From positions 4,587,017 through 4,651,016 of the forward strand of contig JARWIR010000015.1 of NCBI GenBank assembly GCA_029959085.1: a stretch of 64,000 nucleotides of DNA. The letters are read 5' to 3'. Below are positions 11,300-22,830 of the stretch, piece after piece; position 1 is the first letter of the stretch; every line of letters begins with the position of its first letter. The DNA comes from Nemophila menziesii. Its lineage: Eukaryota; Streptophyta; Magnoliopsida; Boraginales; Hydrophyllaceae. Below the pieces are notes generated by a model that saw only the letters and a list, made by a program, of their open reading frames with translations, did no database searches and was not told where the DNA came from. The position numbers were made by a program, and so were the translations under genes.

Positions 11300-14200
11300 T
11301 TTTATTTTTATTTTATTTTTTGTTCAAGTTAGTTTGGTAGTTTTATTTGTTTTCAATTTTACGCTTGGTTTTGGTTTTTCTCTCTTTCACAGGTGATACA
11401 TTTAAGGTAATGAAGCAAGACCAACAATATCTTTAAATATGGATGGAGGATACTATTTTAGTCCTGGTCCATTCAACTATGGGGAAAACTCTTCAAGATA
11501 TAAAATGGGGTAGTAGTATTTACCAAGCATCTTATCAACCCCCTGCAAGAGCAAAGATGGAACGATCGATAGACTGAGAACGTTTAACAACCTCCTAATA
11601 TACCTCTTTCGTAATTGAGAAGAACTCTTGCAGCATTGGTGGGAAAAAAAATGAAGAAAATGCAACACATCAACAATGGAAGCCAAGAGAAGAGGCGCAA
11701 GAGGTACATTGGGAAAGTATGATGATGGAGTCTAGTATGGTGGAGGAAAGGTTAAGAAAAATTCAAGAGACAGACTTAAGGGAATACAAGATGAACATGA
11801 ATTGACCATCCTTGAAATGGGGCTAGATTAGGGGTGTCCCCTCAGTCTTCTATGTCGTAAGATAATCATGGATACTTTGTATGCTCACCTAGAACCACCA
11901 AAATTCCACCAAAGAAAAGAGTTGAAGGAATTCGTGGATTCTAGTGATAATAATTATGGGACTGAAGTTGTTGGATTACGTGAGCTAAAACATGTATAGA
12001 AAAATGTCTTATTGCGAAGAAATAGATTGAAGAGCAGCGGTTAATCAATCCAACAAGAACAAACCTCATATATCACCTGGTGAAGAAGTTTCGTGGTGAG
12101 AACAAGAAGGGGAAACGGAGATACTACCCACCCCCTTTCAGAGATTGATTGAATCAAATTTTAGGTGGGGAGATTTAAAAGTTACCATGCCAAGGAAGAG
12201 GCGAGTTTAAGCGGAGGAGCACCGCAAGGGGTTCAATACAATTTTCAGGGCAGCTAACGTGTCGAACTTAACGACGTAAGAAACAAAAGTGCTTCTTGGG
12301 AGACGACCAATGTTTTAATTACTTTATTAGTTTATATTTTTAGTGTTTATTAGTAATTTTTATGTGTTTTAATAATTATTGCAGTAATGAGGAAGGTAGA
12401 ATTTTTTTTGATGTGTAGGATACAAGGAAGATGAGTTTGGGTGAGTTTTTTGTGCCCCCATCTATTCCCAACTGTAAACCAGACCTATGGATAGTGTACC
12501 GTCTCAAAAAAGTCATGCATATATGGAAAAAAAGGATTATGCCGAGACAGGAGCGACAAGCCGCTCACACGGGTGGCATGCTGGCCCGTAACAGCACCAG
12601 CGTTCACGAACATCATAACAGCTGTTTTCAAATGACAATAACTTTTTCATATGAACTTGGAATCCAGTCGTTCAGGAGACCGCATAAATCTTAGAGAATT
12701 GTATACAACTTCCATTTAGGAGAACAAAGCATGTCAAGAAAAAATTGAAAAATTCAACAATACGCGAAGGGTCACGACCGTATGCGCCACGGTTTGAGGT
12801 CGCGACAAAGGGTCGCGATGGTTGCAAGTCCGAATGCTAGAAGATTTTAGAAAAAAGTAAACACGAAAGATTTATAGAGTTGGTTGATTGATTTGTATAG
12901 AGCACACTAGGAGGTAAGTGAAAGCGACTGTGGAGATACAAGAAGAGAAACACTGTACCATATCCTTGGTATTTATCACGCGAGGAAATAACCTCGAAGA
13001 TTATATTTTCTCTCTTCCCTACCATTTATCTACTTGCAATATATGTGTTAGTTTTCAAATTTTATCGAGTCTATTTTGAGTTGTAGGGACACGACTTATT
13101 TTTTAGTTGGGGGTGTGGAGATTCGTTGTCCCTCGTTTTTATTTTATGTGATTTATTGCTTTTTAGGCGAAACTGAAATTTGTAGAGATGGAATTAGATG
13201 TAGAATGTGTATAATGGCTTGAAAGAATTAATTTAGTGAGTTAATGATATATAAGTAACTTTTTTATGAACTAGTTGTATTGTATGCTTTGAAATATGAA
13301 CATGAAAATACACCTTATAAGTAAAGAAAGGATTGGTAAGCAATGCAGTAGAAGCAAGTTTTGATCTTAGGGAGCCTTGAGGGATGTGTAAAATGTGAGA
13401 TCTGAGCTAGTTGATAAACCCAATTAATGAACGTGCTAGAAGTGAGAAAGTAACGAAATTGCGTAGTTTAGAAAGTTATTAAGGCGATTATTTGATAATC
13501 CCCTTGTTGTCTTTTAGCTTGTTGTCCAAATTTAATTGACTTATTATCCGTCTTAATCCCTTCTAGCGTTTCTCAAGCCTTTTATTAAACACATTATAAG
13601 CCATACCCCTTAGGTTATAAGACCTTTCCATACGACCCACACTCAAATCCCGATGCTAGGACATTTGTTTTAAAGCTTGAGTTTGGGGTGGTGAGTTTTT
13701 GAAGCTATGTAATTTTGCTTTTGATGATGAATCACTTGTTTATACTGTAACCTTTTTCCGCGTAAAAGGAAAAGAAAATAAAATAGGAAAAGAAAAGAAA
13801 TATGACTAGAAAAGCATTAGCATAACATCTCACATAAAAAAAAAGTCATAGCTAATTTACAAAAGAAAAGAACATGAATGAATAGGTCCAGCAAAGTGGA
13901 ATTTGTATGTGATCATCTTAATTCTTTGTACTAAGTTATTGGGGATGCGAATTAAATGCATCAAATCATGGGTTGAGTGAGAACATTTATGAGAGTAACT
14001 CAAACTCTAGGGTGATTTGTTATTGGCTAGTGACGAGAGAGCCAAAAGCTTACTCTACATTATATAAATATACGATCATGCCATCCCTAAACCTACATTA
14101 CAACATTAAAGACATTATGATTCTTAACTACATGATCTAGGAGAGATTGAACCATAGAGAGTAGTTAGGTGGACCATTAGAGACTATGGAAGGGTTGATG

Positions 14201-14489
14201 AACACTCTATAGCCTCCATATCGAAATAAGAAAAGAACCTCTCCTTCGTGCATTGCAAAACAAATATAATCTTGAACTTAAACCGTGTTGATTTTTTGTA
14301 CGATAAGTATATTAATATTAATAAGTTTGTAAATATTATTACATGAAACTTGCAAGGTAGTTGCTTTAGGACTATTCTTTACGTTCTCTTTTTCTCGTGC
14401 TTATTTGACTCAAATGACATTTTAGAGACTTCCCTAATGTTCTTTACTTCTTAATTTGTCAGGAAGACAAAACTTTAAGTTGGGGGTCT
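11300..14489 (+). other. Interior of old Athila-type element, coding-poor
   Basis: No gag, protease or pol motifs were recognised. Open stretches such as 12431-12694 have no family signature. The segment near 12250-12310 (AACTTAACGACGTAAG ... GCTTCTTGGGAGACGACC) is the conserved non-coding block seen late in Athila-type elements and recurs at 61085-61140. 13010-14220 is colinear with 62700-63930. GC-rich words at 12541-12602 and 12768-12821 stand out from the AT-rich background. The polypurine tract AGTTGGGGGTCT directly precedes the 3' LTR. Confidence 0.7.
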
Positions 14490-15208
14490 TGATGTATTCT
14501 GTTTTGTGATAGAATAAACTTCCCATGAGACTTCATTTAGGGTTAAAATGGACTAATTTATAGATTATTCATCATATTTTGATATAATGCATTTTTTCCT
14601 TTGTTTTGGAATTGTTGATACTTTTAGACCTTTTGTGCGTTAATCTGTTTGTTTAGTGTAAAGTATTTAGGTATATGGATGCTAGGTGGCATCAATATGA
14701 AGAGAAGAAGTGAAGATTCCAGTCCAAACCCAAGAATAAACGTTAAAAGATAAAAAAATCACTTGGGCAAAGGTGCAGTTTTAGAAGAAATTAAGGCGTC
14801 CCTTATTTCAGTTTCCGAGGCTTATTGGTGAGGAATCAAGCTTAGTGGTCCAAATGAAAGTTGTAGGCCGCGAAGTCAGTGAAATTTGAAAAGTGGAAAA
14901 AGTGACTTGAACTTAAGATGAGAAACTTATGCTCAAAATACCAAAGTGGTGCAGTGATGTCTACATTTAGAGACATTTACTATATTCAATACTGCATAAA
15001 GTCGACATGTAATTTGAAGGATGCCTTTTAGATTCAGAAAGGTCTTTGAATTGCGGTCATTTTGATATAAATATCACTAGATTTCGAGTTGTAACGAAGG
15101 AGTTATGAATTTTATGTACTCCAAAAATTATGAAGTCATTCATTTAAGGAAAACGAGTTAGAGTTGAATTTGAACTCTAAAACTAGGGAAACACTTAAGA
15201 TTTTGACC

Positions 15209-15307
<99 letters not shown>

Positions 15308-16265
15308 TTCCTAACCTTATAAAATGATCCCTAAGCTTCTAGAGCTTAATATTCATCAATAATTCATCATAGAATGAAACAAGAGGATCTAGATGAGGAA
15401 GAATCAAGAGATGAAACTTCACCTCATCAATTCTACACTTTTCCATCTCTATTTGGGTAAATTAGTATTAAAATAATTAATTTCTAAGCTATTTATTCCA
15501 AAGTCCATTATGCATAATTTCTCATTTAGGATTGTAATTATATGAACAATTGATTATTGCTTTTCTATTTTAATTTGAATTGGGGATTTTAGAATTTAAT
15601 TGACTTGGGTTTTAATTATTTTTCATTGAATATATGTTTGTAATAACACTACCCATATCATAGCTAAATATTGGGTAGCTCGAGTAATTAATCTATTTGT
15701 TGCAAAACGATCATCTAGGAAGGGGGTTTAATTGTGGATATAACATATAGGCGCTTGGTATGTGTTATTGAGCTAGGAGGCCTTAATTAACCAAGTAGCC
15801 AATTAGGGTAAATTTAATCACGTATGAAAATATTGTAGGGTCACCCGGGAGAGGTCTCTAGTATCTAGGATAGCGTCATATTCACCCGGGAGGGGTTAGG
15901 AAGATAATTGAATCCCGATTATTGTTAAATTACCCATTCACTCTTATACTTAGGAATCATTGGTTAAATAGGATAGGTTCATACTTGCATTTATTAATCT
16001 TATTTGCATAATTAATTTATTTTTTATTTAATTACAAACCAAAATACTTTACTTGCTCTTTAATCAAAACATTTAAAACAATCTATCAAATCATTGAACA
16101 CAAGTTGAAATAACTACTTAAATCCCTGTGAACAGACTCTTTTTTACTTACCTATTACATGTAACGATCTGTACGCTTACGGAGAGTTCATAGTGGTTTC
16201 CGAGGCATCTGCACTGTTTATATCATTATTATTATTCGTTTATTTATCACACCTTTGGCCCACTA
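14490..16265 (+). repeat. 3' LTR of Athila-type element
   Basis: 1776 bp, homologous along its length to 9571-11275. It contains a CA/TA microsatellite (15211-15304) absent from the 5' copy, which has only CACCTATATATATAT there. Confidence 0.85.
15211..15304. repeat. CA then TA compound microsatellite in the 3' LTR
   Basis: About 36 bases of CA followed by about 58 of TA. It expanded in this LTR only, so it post-dates insertion or arose by slippage afterwards. Confidence 0.95.
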
Positions 16266-16624
16266 GTCATCTGTAAGGACGCATGGCATCGACAGTTTTT
16301 GCTATGGAGAAAACGAATGGTCAGCGTGAAGGTTTTAAGACTTAGCCAAGCTTTAGCGAAGCTAGATTCTCATAGCGAGGGGCTTCGAGTTAGCGAAGCG
16401 CTGTAGTAGCGTCGAAGCCCTATATGATATAATGCTGAGCCAATCGGTCCAAAGGCGATGAATCATTACCTTCCTCACTGATGAGTGTCTCTAACAACAA
16501 AGTATTAGTGAGGAAACAATGGTGAGGACATGTCCTCGCTGATAAGTAAGAACTATCATCCATAAAGACAAGTTATGTCACTAGCGATTACAATTAACCT
16601 CGCCAATGACGTTTACCGTAGTGG
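16266..16624 (+). mobile_element. CACTA right-end fragment
   Basis: Ends GTTTACCGTAGTG, reverse complement CACTACGGTAAAC, followed inward by GTCATTGGCGAGG. The end at 9535 has CACTAGAATACAAGTCATTTGCGAGG-like structure, so the two are related. Internal words GTGAGGACA and the palindrome GAGGACATGTCCTC (16525-16538) resemble subterminal repeats. Both ends face the same way, so they are not the two ends of one element. The Athila-type element lies between them. Confidence 0.5.
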
Positions 16625-19600
16625 TGATAAGATGTAGAAGCAAGCTATTAAAAGACAAAGTCAAGTTGAATTATTGTCTTGGCTCATTTTCGACCTTAGG
16701 TGTTATATGATGTATTAGCCAAATATTTCGTATATCAAATTAATACAAATATTTCCCATATATATATATAACATCTATCAAGCTATAAAATTACATTTTG
16801 AACCTAAATTACTTTCAATGAAGCTTAATCTCAAGTGGCTTATACACTTTGAGATTTAAATAATATAACACAAACCTTACTTCTGTTCAGTAGAATACAC
16901 CCCTACGATTGTAAATACAAACCAAGATCAATTGAACATTCGATTCAACATGCACAAGGATATCATATCATTTTGTGATGTTATATGGGGTTGGTTATTT
17001 CCCTTAAAAACTTCTGATAAATGCGAAACAGTTGTTTTTCAAGTTGCCACCACACTTAGTAACTAACATTTCCTAGATTATTGCATTCACGAAGAGAAGA
17101 ATTTGTCGGGAGTCTGAACTCAGGTTTAGCATATATTTTCTTGGGAATTTATTCCAGTTGAAAGTTAAAACCTTGCGACATCACAACACTAGATTTGGAA
17201 ATCGTATTTCAAAGGAAATGACCTCAATGAGCCATTCCCTTGAAGTGGCCCATCGTTGAAGAAAGACCTCCTTATATACCTCACCATTGTGTAACATATC
17301 TGAAATATTTATTTCCTCACAAGAAAAATGGCTCTATTATAAGTGTAGTCAACCAATACTTGTCAAAATACCAAAATTTGCAACACGCAACCTATTAGGA
17401 AAAACCATCACAACACATAGGTTGTATCAATATGTATACGACTAATAATGGGTTATATGTATAGCTAACATCACTAGAAGGAAAGGCCAATGAGACAAGA
17501 TGTAAGTAATTAAACAAGACACCTGACCCCTTTGGCCAAGAATAAAAATATAAAATTACAATTGTTTTTATCAGTCAATATATTGCAAGTGCCGATGAGA
17601 CTTGGGTTGCACTATGGAAATTATTGGGATTTATCAATACGAGTTGAGCATATTACAATGACTAATGGGTATATTATACTATGGATACTACATTAAATAG
17701 TTATTTAAATCTAACATATTAAGTGGATAAGGCTTTACAAGCCTCAAAGCTACAATGTATATCTTATATTAAATCAAACATGGAAAATATAGTTTAGCCC
17801 GATAGTTTATTTATCAAAAGTATATTTTACCCTTATTATGATTTCCAATCTACTACTTTTTATATCTGGTCCTCTTGGCTCTAGAATAGTGTTATAAAAG
17901 TAGAAACATAATATGATAATTACTTATACGAATATTATCTTGGATCCCTCGAAAAAGAATTGGAGTAAGGGAAAAAATATAACAGTCTTATAAGGGATTG
18001 AAAAGGAAATTGTAAGCATTAAGCTTACATGTTTAGACTTAATCACGTCTAATGATCTAATGATAAATTAAATAAGACATAAAATAGTGACTTATTTGAA
18101 GGAAAACTCAGCTATTATAATGGGTTCCATAAGAAAACAATAAATTATGATAAAGGATTTGAGGGCTACATCATATGTTCTTATGAAATATCAGGGTATA
18201 TTCAACAAAATTTAGATACTATACATACATTGGTAACCTCATGGGTCTATAACTTAAGGTACTTCAATATGCCTCTTCCTCAAATTTAAAACCCAAATTT
18301 TTCTAGAATGATTTATGTGCAACAAAGAGTCCCATTAAGTATCTATATACCGAATTGAGAGCATGTTAATGCATTATCTACCCAAGTATATAGGTATATG
18401 ATAGAATACTCACTTGATAAAAGGTTCCAAATTATCCACTATGAGCCAAAATACGTATATTTGGCCAATAGGATGCTCTTACATATTGGTTTCCTTTCAT
18501 GCAAGTAGGCCTACAAATTTATTTAGATGTAGTTCAAAAGGAATATAAAAGAGCAACTTCAATAATTTGTAGAGATTTAGGTAACTATTGATATTTGGAT
18601 TTGCTTGCATATTTATTTTCTCATCATACTTTGTAGCTAAAGCCAAAAAAATTCATAATGAAATCGTTTTTGTTCATAGCATGTCTTTTTCTAGCATCTT
18701 CATAGATAGTGATAAAATTGGTATTTACAAAGCTATTTATCTTAACACTCCTATGTAATTTAAATCTAGTTAGATCATTAAGAATTATGTTAGATTAGAT
18801 GAAAATCTATATCATATCCCCATCACTCCACTCATATGTACAAACGAATATGTAACATATTTGATATCGAAGAATACATTGGCAAACTCTTTGACGTATG
18901 ATTTGCTTGTTTTTACCCCTGTTAAACTTTGTCAATTTTTGATGACTAATTACCATAACAACGGTAGGCGTCTAATATAACTATCAATTTTTTGAAGCAG
19001 GTACCATATGTACCTCTACGAATATATATATAACAACCAAGGTTGACCCAAAATAAAGTTTATCAACTTGTTTAAAGACAAAGTACATTTGACATATATT
19101 AATTTTTTATTAGTACTTTTGTAAACCATTATTACACTTTATCTTACAGAAGACAAGATAAGACTCTAAACACTTAGTCATCAAAATCTAATGTAGATGA
19201 TGTCGATAATTTTGTAGAGAACGTCGTATTTGTTAATGTGTGAGGAATTTCCAACATATTCTTCCTTGTAATTTTAACTGATTTTATATTTCTAATTGAC
19301 AATACAAATATCGTAGATTTTTAGAGTATTTTTGTTTTATTGTTTGGTAATTTGTTTTATGTAATATAATATAATTGAGTTCTAGCCTTAGTCGATTGTA
19401 CTTTTTTTGACTCATCTACTTTTATCTTGTTTTAAATTATTGCTGAAAGTTATTATTGTCAACAAAACCGAATAAAATGCTAACTCTTATTTTTTTATTT
19501 ACCATTCTATTAATTAAATATTTCAGGATTGAATAATTATTGTTATAACTTGTCTTATAATAATTACCAGATATGAATTGATGCATGAATATTAATCCTA

Positions 19601-19635
19601 GGGAATATGTGGAATTTATTTATTAATATTTATAT
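16625..19635. other. No gene recognised, AT-rich
   Basis: About 3 kb without an open frame of note or a familiar motif on either strand. It may contain retroelement sequence decayed beyond recognition by eye. Confidence 0.5.
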
Positions 19636-19720
19636 CTTTTTTTTTGTTACATGGGTTCCGGGCTAGCTTGCGCGCACCCGACTAATCCCACGGAGATATA
19701 CATGCCTCCCCATATATAAT
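19636..19720 (-). mobile_element. SINE 3' tail fragment
   Basis: On the minus strand: GATTAGTCGGGTGCGCGC, AAGCTAGCCCGGAACCCATG, then a poly-A run. It is nearly identical to 31484-31560. A similar GTGCGCGCAAGCTGGCCCGGA tail occurs in asterid SINE families. The body and promoter boxes are missing here. Confidence 0.6.
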
Positions 19721-20426
19721 ATTTATATCCTTACTACAAGTACTCTATATTCAACATACAAAACTATATAATCTAGAATAATAAAAAAATAGTGTTTCAT
19801 TAGAAATAATACATCACAAAGTTTGATAATTAAGATTAGTGACCATTGATCATTTAAGCGTGATAAGTATGAACTGTATAGCCTATTTTCATGTGTTATT
19901 TTCTAAAATATTATTCATTATGCCAATTGGAAATTCTATATTTTAAATTCGGAAAAGTATATATCTTATATATGAGGATATAGTTGTGAAATTGTAAATT
20001 ATATGCGAGGGCTATAAACTTTTGAATGATAAGGTAAAATAAAATTTAATTGTTATTACAAAATTTATTTTCTAATGTTTATGATAAATATAACATAATT
20101 ATTCACAATTGAGAAGATATCATTTGTCAAACATGTCATTTAAAATATATTAAATATTAAAAAATTATATTTTGGAAGAAATAAAATCTCCATGAGAATC
20201 TAATGAAAAAATAATTCGTCAAATTTATAGCTATAATATGCTTAGACCCCATTCAACACGAAATTGAAAATAAGTAACTTTAATGTTTAATCGGTAGGAT
20301 CAAGTAGTTGTCAAGTTAAAGTTGGAATATAGCTATTATATGCTTAGACCCCATTCAACATGAAGGTGGCGTTGTATGGACATAACATAATTTGTGAAAC
20401 ACAAGGTGTAACTACTTGTGCATCAA
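19721..20426. other. No gene; short direct repeat
   Basis: AT-rich. A block containing ATGCTTAGACCCCATTCAAC occurs twice about 100 bp apart (near 20235 and 20337), suggesting a local duplication. Nothing else is recognised. Confidence 0.5.
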
Positions 20427-20444
20427 ATTGTTGAAGCCTAACCA

Positions 20445-20556
20445 GTTGGGATTAGCTCACTGGCTAGAGTCTTGGTCATCCAATATAGTGGTGCAGGTTT
20501 GAATTGAGTCAATAACTCCGAGTCCAAAGTGGCACTCTCATGTAACCAAAAAAAAG
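20445..20556 (+). mobile_element. tRNA-derived SINE, complete with target duplication
   Basis: A 112-bp insert containing a pol III A-box-like word (TTAGCTCACTGGCTAG), a B-box-like word (GGTTTGAATTGAG) about 45 bp later, and an A-rich 3' end. It is flanked by an 18-bp direct repeat, ATTGTTGAAGCCTAACCA at 20427-20444 and the same with one change at 20557-20574. Such long duplications are made by LINE-type target-primed insertion, so an L1-type LINE probably mobilised it. Confidence 0.85.
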
Positions 20557-20574
20557 ATTGTTGAAGCCTCACCA

Positions 20575-20975
20575 GATTTTCATTAAATAATGTCTTGTCT
20601 AGTTGAATTTGTTATAAAATTTATAAGTTTAATCTATATAAAAATATATTCTGGAACATGATGTTTTTTAAGGAAAATGGTTTAATGAGTACTAAGTAGG
20701 GATTTTTATTACAATTTTTAAGTAGGATCAATATTTTAGTTATTCATTGTGTACATTTTGTTTTGGTATTTAAACTAGATATTGGAATAAATTGTATTTA
20801 TATTAGAAAAAACCATATTTTTCTCTCTAAGAAACAACTAAACAAATAGTAAAACATAAATAAAAAACATAATTTTTTCATAAATAATTCATTTTATAAG
20901 ATAGAATTTTCAATTTCTTCATAAAAATATTTTTAAATATTGGTAAACGATAAATTATCCTTAATTTATCGCTAA
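20575..20975. other. No gene recognised
   Basis: AT-rich sequence downstream of the acidic ORF on the minus strand. It may include that transcript's 3' region. Confidence 0.4.
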
Positions 20976-21491
20976 TTAATTTTCTTCATCATCTGGTAAG
21001 AGATTTAAATCCGGAACAATGTATTTTACTTTTTCAGGTTGGTTTTCTTTAACATTTTTCATATGTTGTAGATTCTCCTCTTTTGGTGATGAATCTTGCT
21101 CTACATCCATTACAGCGTCGTCGGTAACTCCTTGACCAATTACTTGTGTAACTTCAGCCCGTTCTAGAAGTGCTCTTCTCTGTGTATTACGCTCTTGATC
21201 ACCTACTCTATCTTCGTTTGCCTCCTCAAAAATTCCGACATCCGTTTCACGGTCTCTTTTCCTAGAAAATCTCACACTTTCATCTTGATCCACCATAGGC
21301 GTTGACTCGTGTACTCGTCGAGAGTTTTGATGACGGGGAGAAGAGTCTGGTGACTTTCTCCCATTATTTTCCTCCTCTTCACTCGGATTGATATGTGAGT
21401 TATCGACATAAACTTCACCATCTTCACTGTTTCCAACTTCAATGGTGTTATTCACAGCTAAGAGCCACATAATGATAAATTTCAAAAACAT
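20976..21491 (-). CDS. Unrecognised acidic 171-aa ORF ending in an EAR-like motif
   Basis: Starts MFLKFIIMWLLAVNNTIEV, hydrophobic and signal-like, then becomes strongly charged: EEEEN, RKRDRETD and KEENLQ segments. The C-terminus is YIVPDLNLLPDDEEN, in which DLNLLP fits the DLNxxP form of the EAR repression motif. The sequence TGGCTCTTAG at codons 9-12 could be an intron end, in which case the true exon begins near AVNNTIEV and the hydrophobic start is not coding. No conserved domain is recognised. It could be the last exon of a host gene, a retrocopy, or the tail of a LINE-type ORF1, which is often similarly charged. Confidence 0.4.
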   Translation of the reverse strand: MFLKFIIMWLLAVNNTIEVGNSEDGEVYVDNSHINPSEEEENNGRKSPDSSPRHQNSRRVHESTPMVDQDESVRFSRKRDRETDVGIFEEANEDRVGDQERNTQRRALLERAEVTQVIGQGVTDDAVMDVEQDSSPKEENLQHMKNVKENQPEKVKYIVPDLNLLPDDEEN

Positions 21492-22535
21492 CTTGAAAAC
21501 AATTATTGATTAGAAAAATATCTTATTAGTGGGGGTTCACTTTTGTAATGAGTTATTTGACTATGTGATTTTATCTAAAATCAACTCATCTATATATACG
21601 AAATTTTTTTCTTTTATGTATGATTTTGTATTTATAAATATAAAAAGTCAACACATATATTTAATACGAAAAAAAGAATACCACGACATTATTACGCCAA
21701 ACTTTTCATTTATTGACATAAATAGAAAAAAAACTTTTAGTACTTTTATTATTGTAATTTATTGTTTACAAGAAGAATATAGTCATACATACACTCGTTT
21801 GGTGGTGAAAAATAAATTCATTGTTATAATTTTAAGTCGTTAGCAAAAATATAGAATTTAAAATATCAAAACTATTATATGCATGAAGTGAATAGCTTTT
21901 TATGTTTTGATAATATTTTATATAAATGTGAAGCCTTTTTAAAAAAATACCACCAATTCAACAAATATATAAAAAAATGTACTTGTAGCAATATGATAAA
22001 AAACATACAAAATAATTTTTTATGACACGATCATCAAAAAAATGTCATGTTACTAAATTTAAAAAACATTGCACGATTGTTATAGGTTGGACATGTTTAA
22101 TAACACATGGATATGACATATTCTTATATATAGTATAAAACAAATAGAAAGTAATAAAAAAATTATATCATTTAATTCACGATTCTTTATTAGGATAATT
22201 CATATCAGAATTGTGTACAAGATTCCTTTGTTTTTAGAAATATCTGGCACTTATTTGATGGTTTTTCTTGAATGTTAGTAGTTTATCATATAGTATAGTG
22301 GATTATGTCACTCGTGAACTAAGTTGGTAATGGATAAAAATGAGTGGTTTCCTTGGTAAGGTTACTTCTACAATTTCTGGTTTGTTCTTTATTTGGATAG
22401 CTTTGTTTTACTTCGCAATCTTCGATATACTCATGCATTTGATCCTCGAAACTGAACAAGGTCTATTATCCTTATTAAATACCCTTTAAAATCTATATAT
22501 TTTACTAAATATATTATGGTTTATCTAGAGGGGTT
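21492..22535. other. No gene recognised
   Basis: Very AT-rich. An open plus-strand stretch at 21529-21843 is compositionally biased and without motif, so it is not called. Confidence 0.5.
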
Positions 22536-22830
22536 CCTCACAATTTTAGTAACATCTCACGTTTATTTTGCCTCGATGAATTTATACAATAAACAAAAAC
22601 ACAATATTTAATAAAATAGTCCTCGAAAACGGCACCAAAAACCTTCCATCTCTAGAGGTGTGATACATTAATCTAACAATCAACACCCGTAGAGATCACT
22701 ACTTGCAAGTAAACGGGTTGTTCTCCACTAATGATTAAGTATAAAGATCGTTCTCCACATGGACGATAAGGTTAATTTAATTTCATGTTCTGAGAAATAA
22801 ACATGTAGAGAATATTAATAATCTTATTAA
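22536..22830 (-). mobile_element. Relic of an LTR element around its primer site
   Basis: CCTCGAAAACGGCACCAAAAACC at 22620-22642 is, on the minus strand, a weakened TTGGTGCCGTTTTCGAGG, resembling the tRNA-Asp primer site of Athila/Tat-type elements. Just right of it, CCGTAGAGATCACTACTTGC and two TTCTCCAC words resemble leader sequence near such sites. No LTR pair or coding sequence can be found. Confidence 0.4.

Larger units (their letters stand above)
9571..16265 (+). mobile_element. Athila-type Ty3/gypsy LTR element, old, without pol
   Basis: Two long related repeats (9571-11275 and 14490-16265) flank a 3.2-kb interior. A primer site matching tRNA-Asp lies at 11282-11299 and a purine-rich tract at 14470-14489. 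Flanking five-mers are ATCAT (9566-9570) and GTCAT (16266-16270), one mismatch, fitting a decayed target duplication. The LTRs differ by many substitutions and a large microsatellite, so the insertion is old. No reverse transcriptase or integrase remains. The interior shares its 3' half with the element at 56156-64000. Confidence 0.85.

Noticed and set aside
12431..12694. 87-codon ORF in the old Athila-type element
   Set aside because: No motif, and the equivalent interval of the related element at 61250-61800 is non-coding.
20445..20556. A tRNA gene, because of A and B boxes
   Set aside because: No plausible cloverleaf, plus an A-rich tail and an 18-bp target duplication, which identify a SINE.
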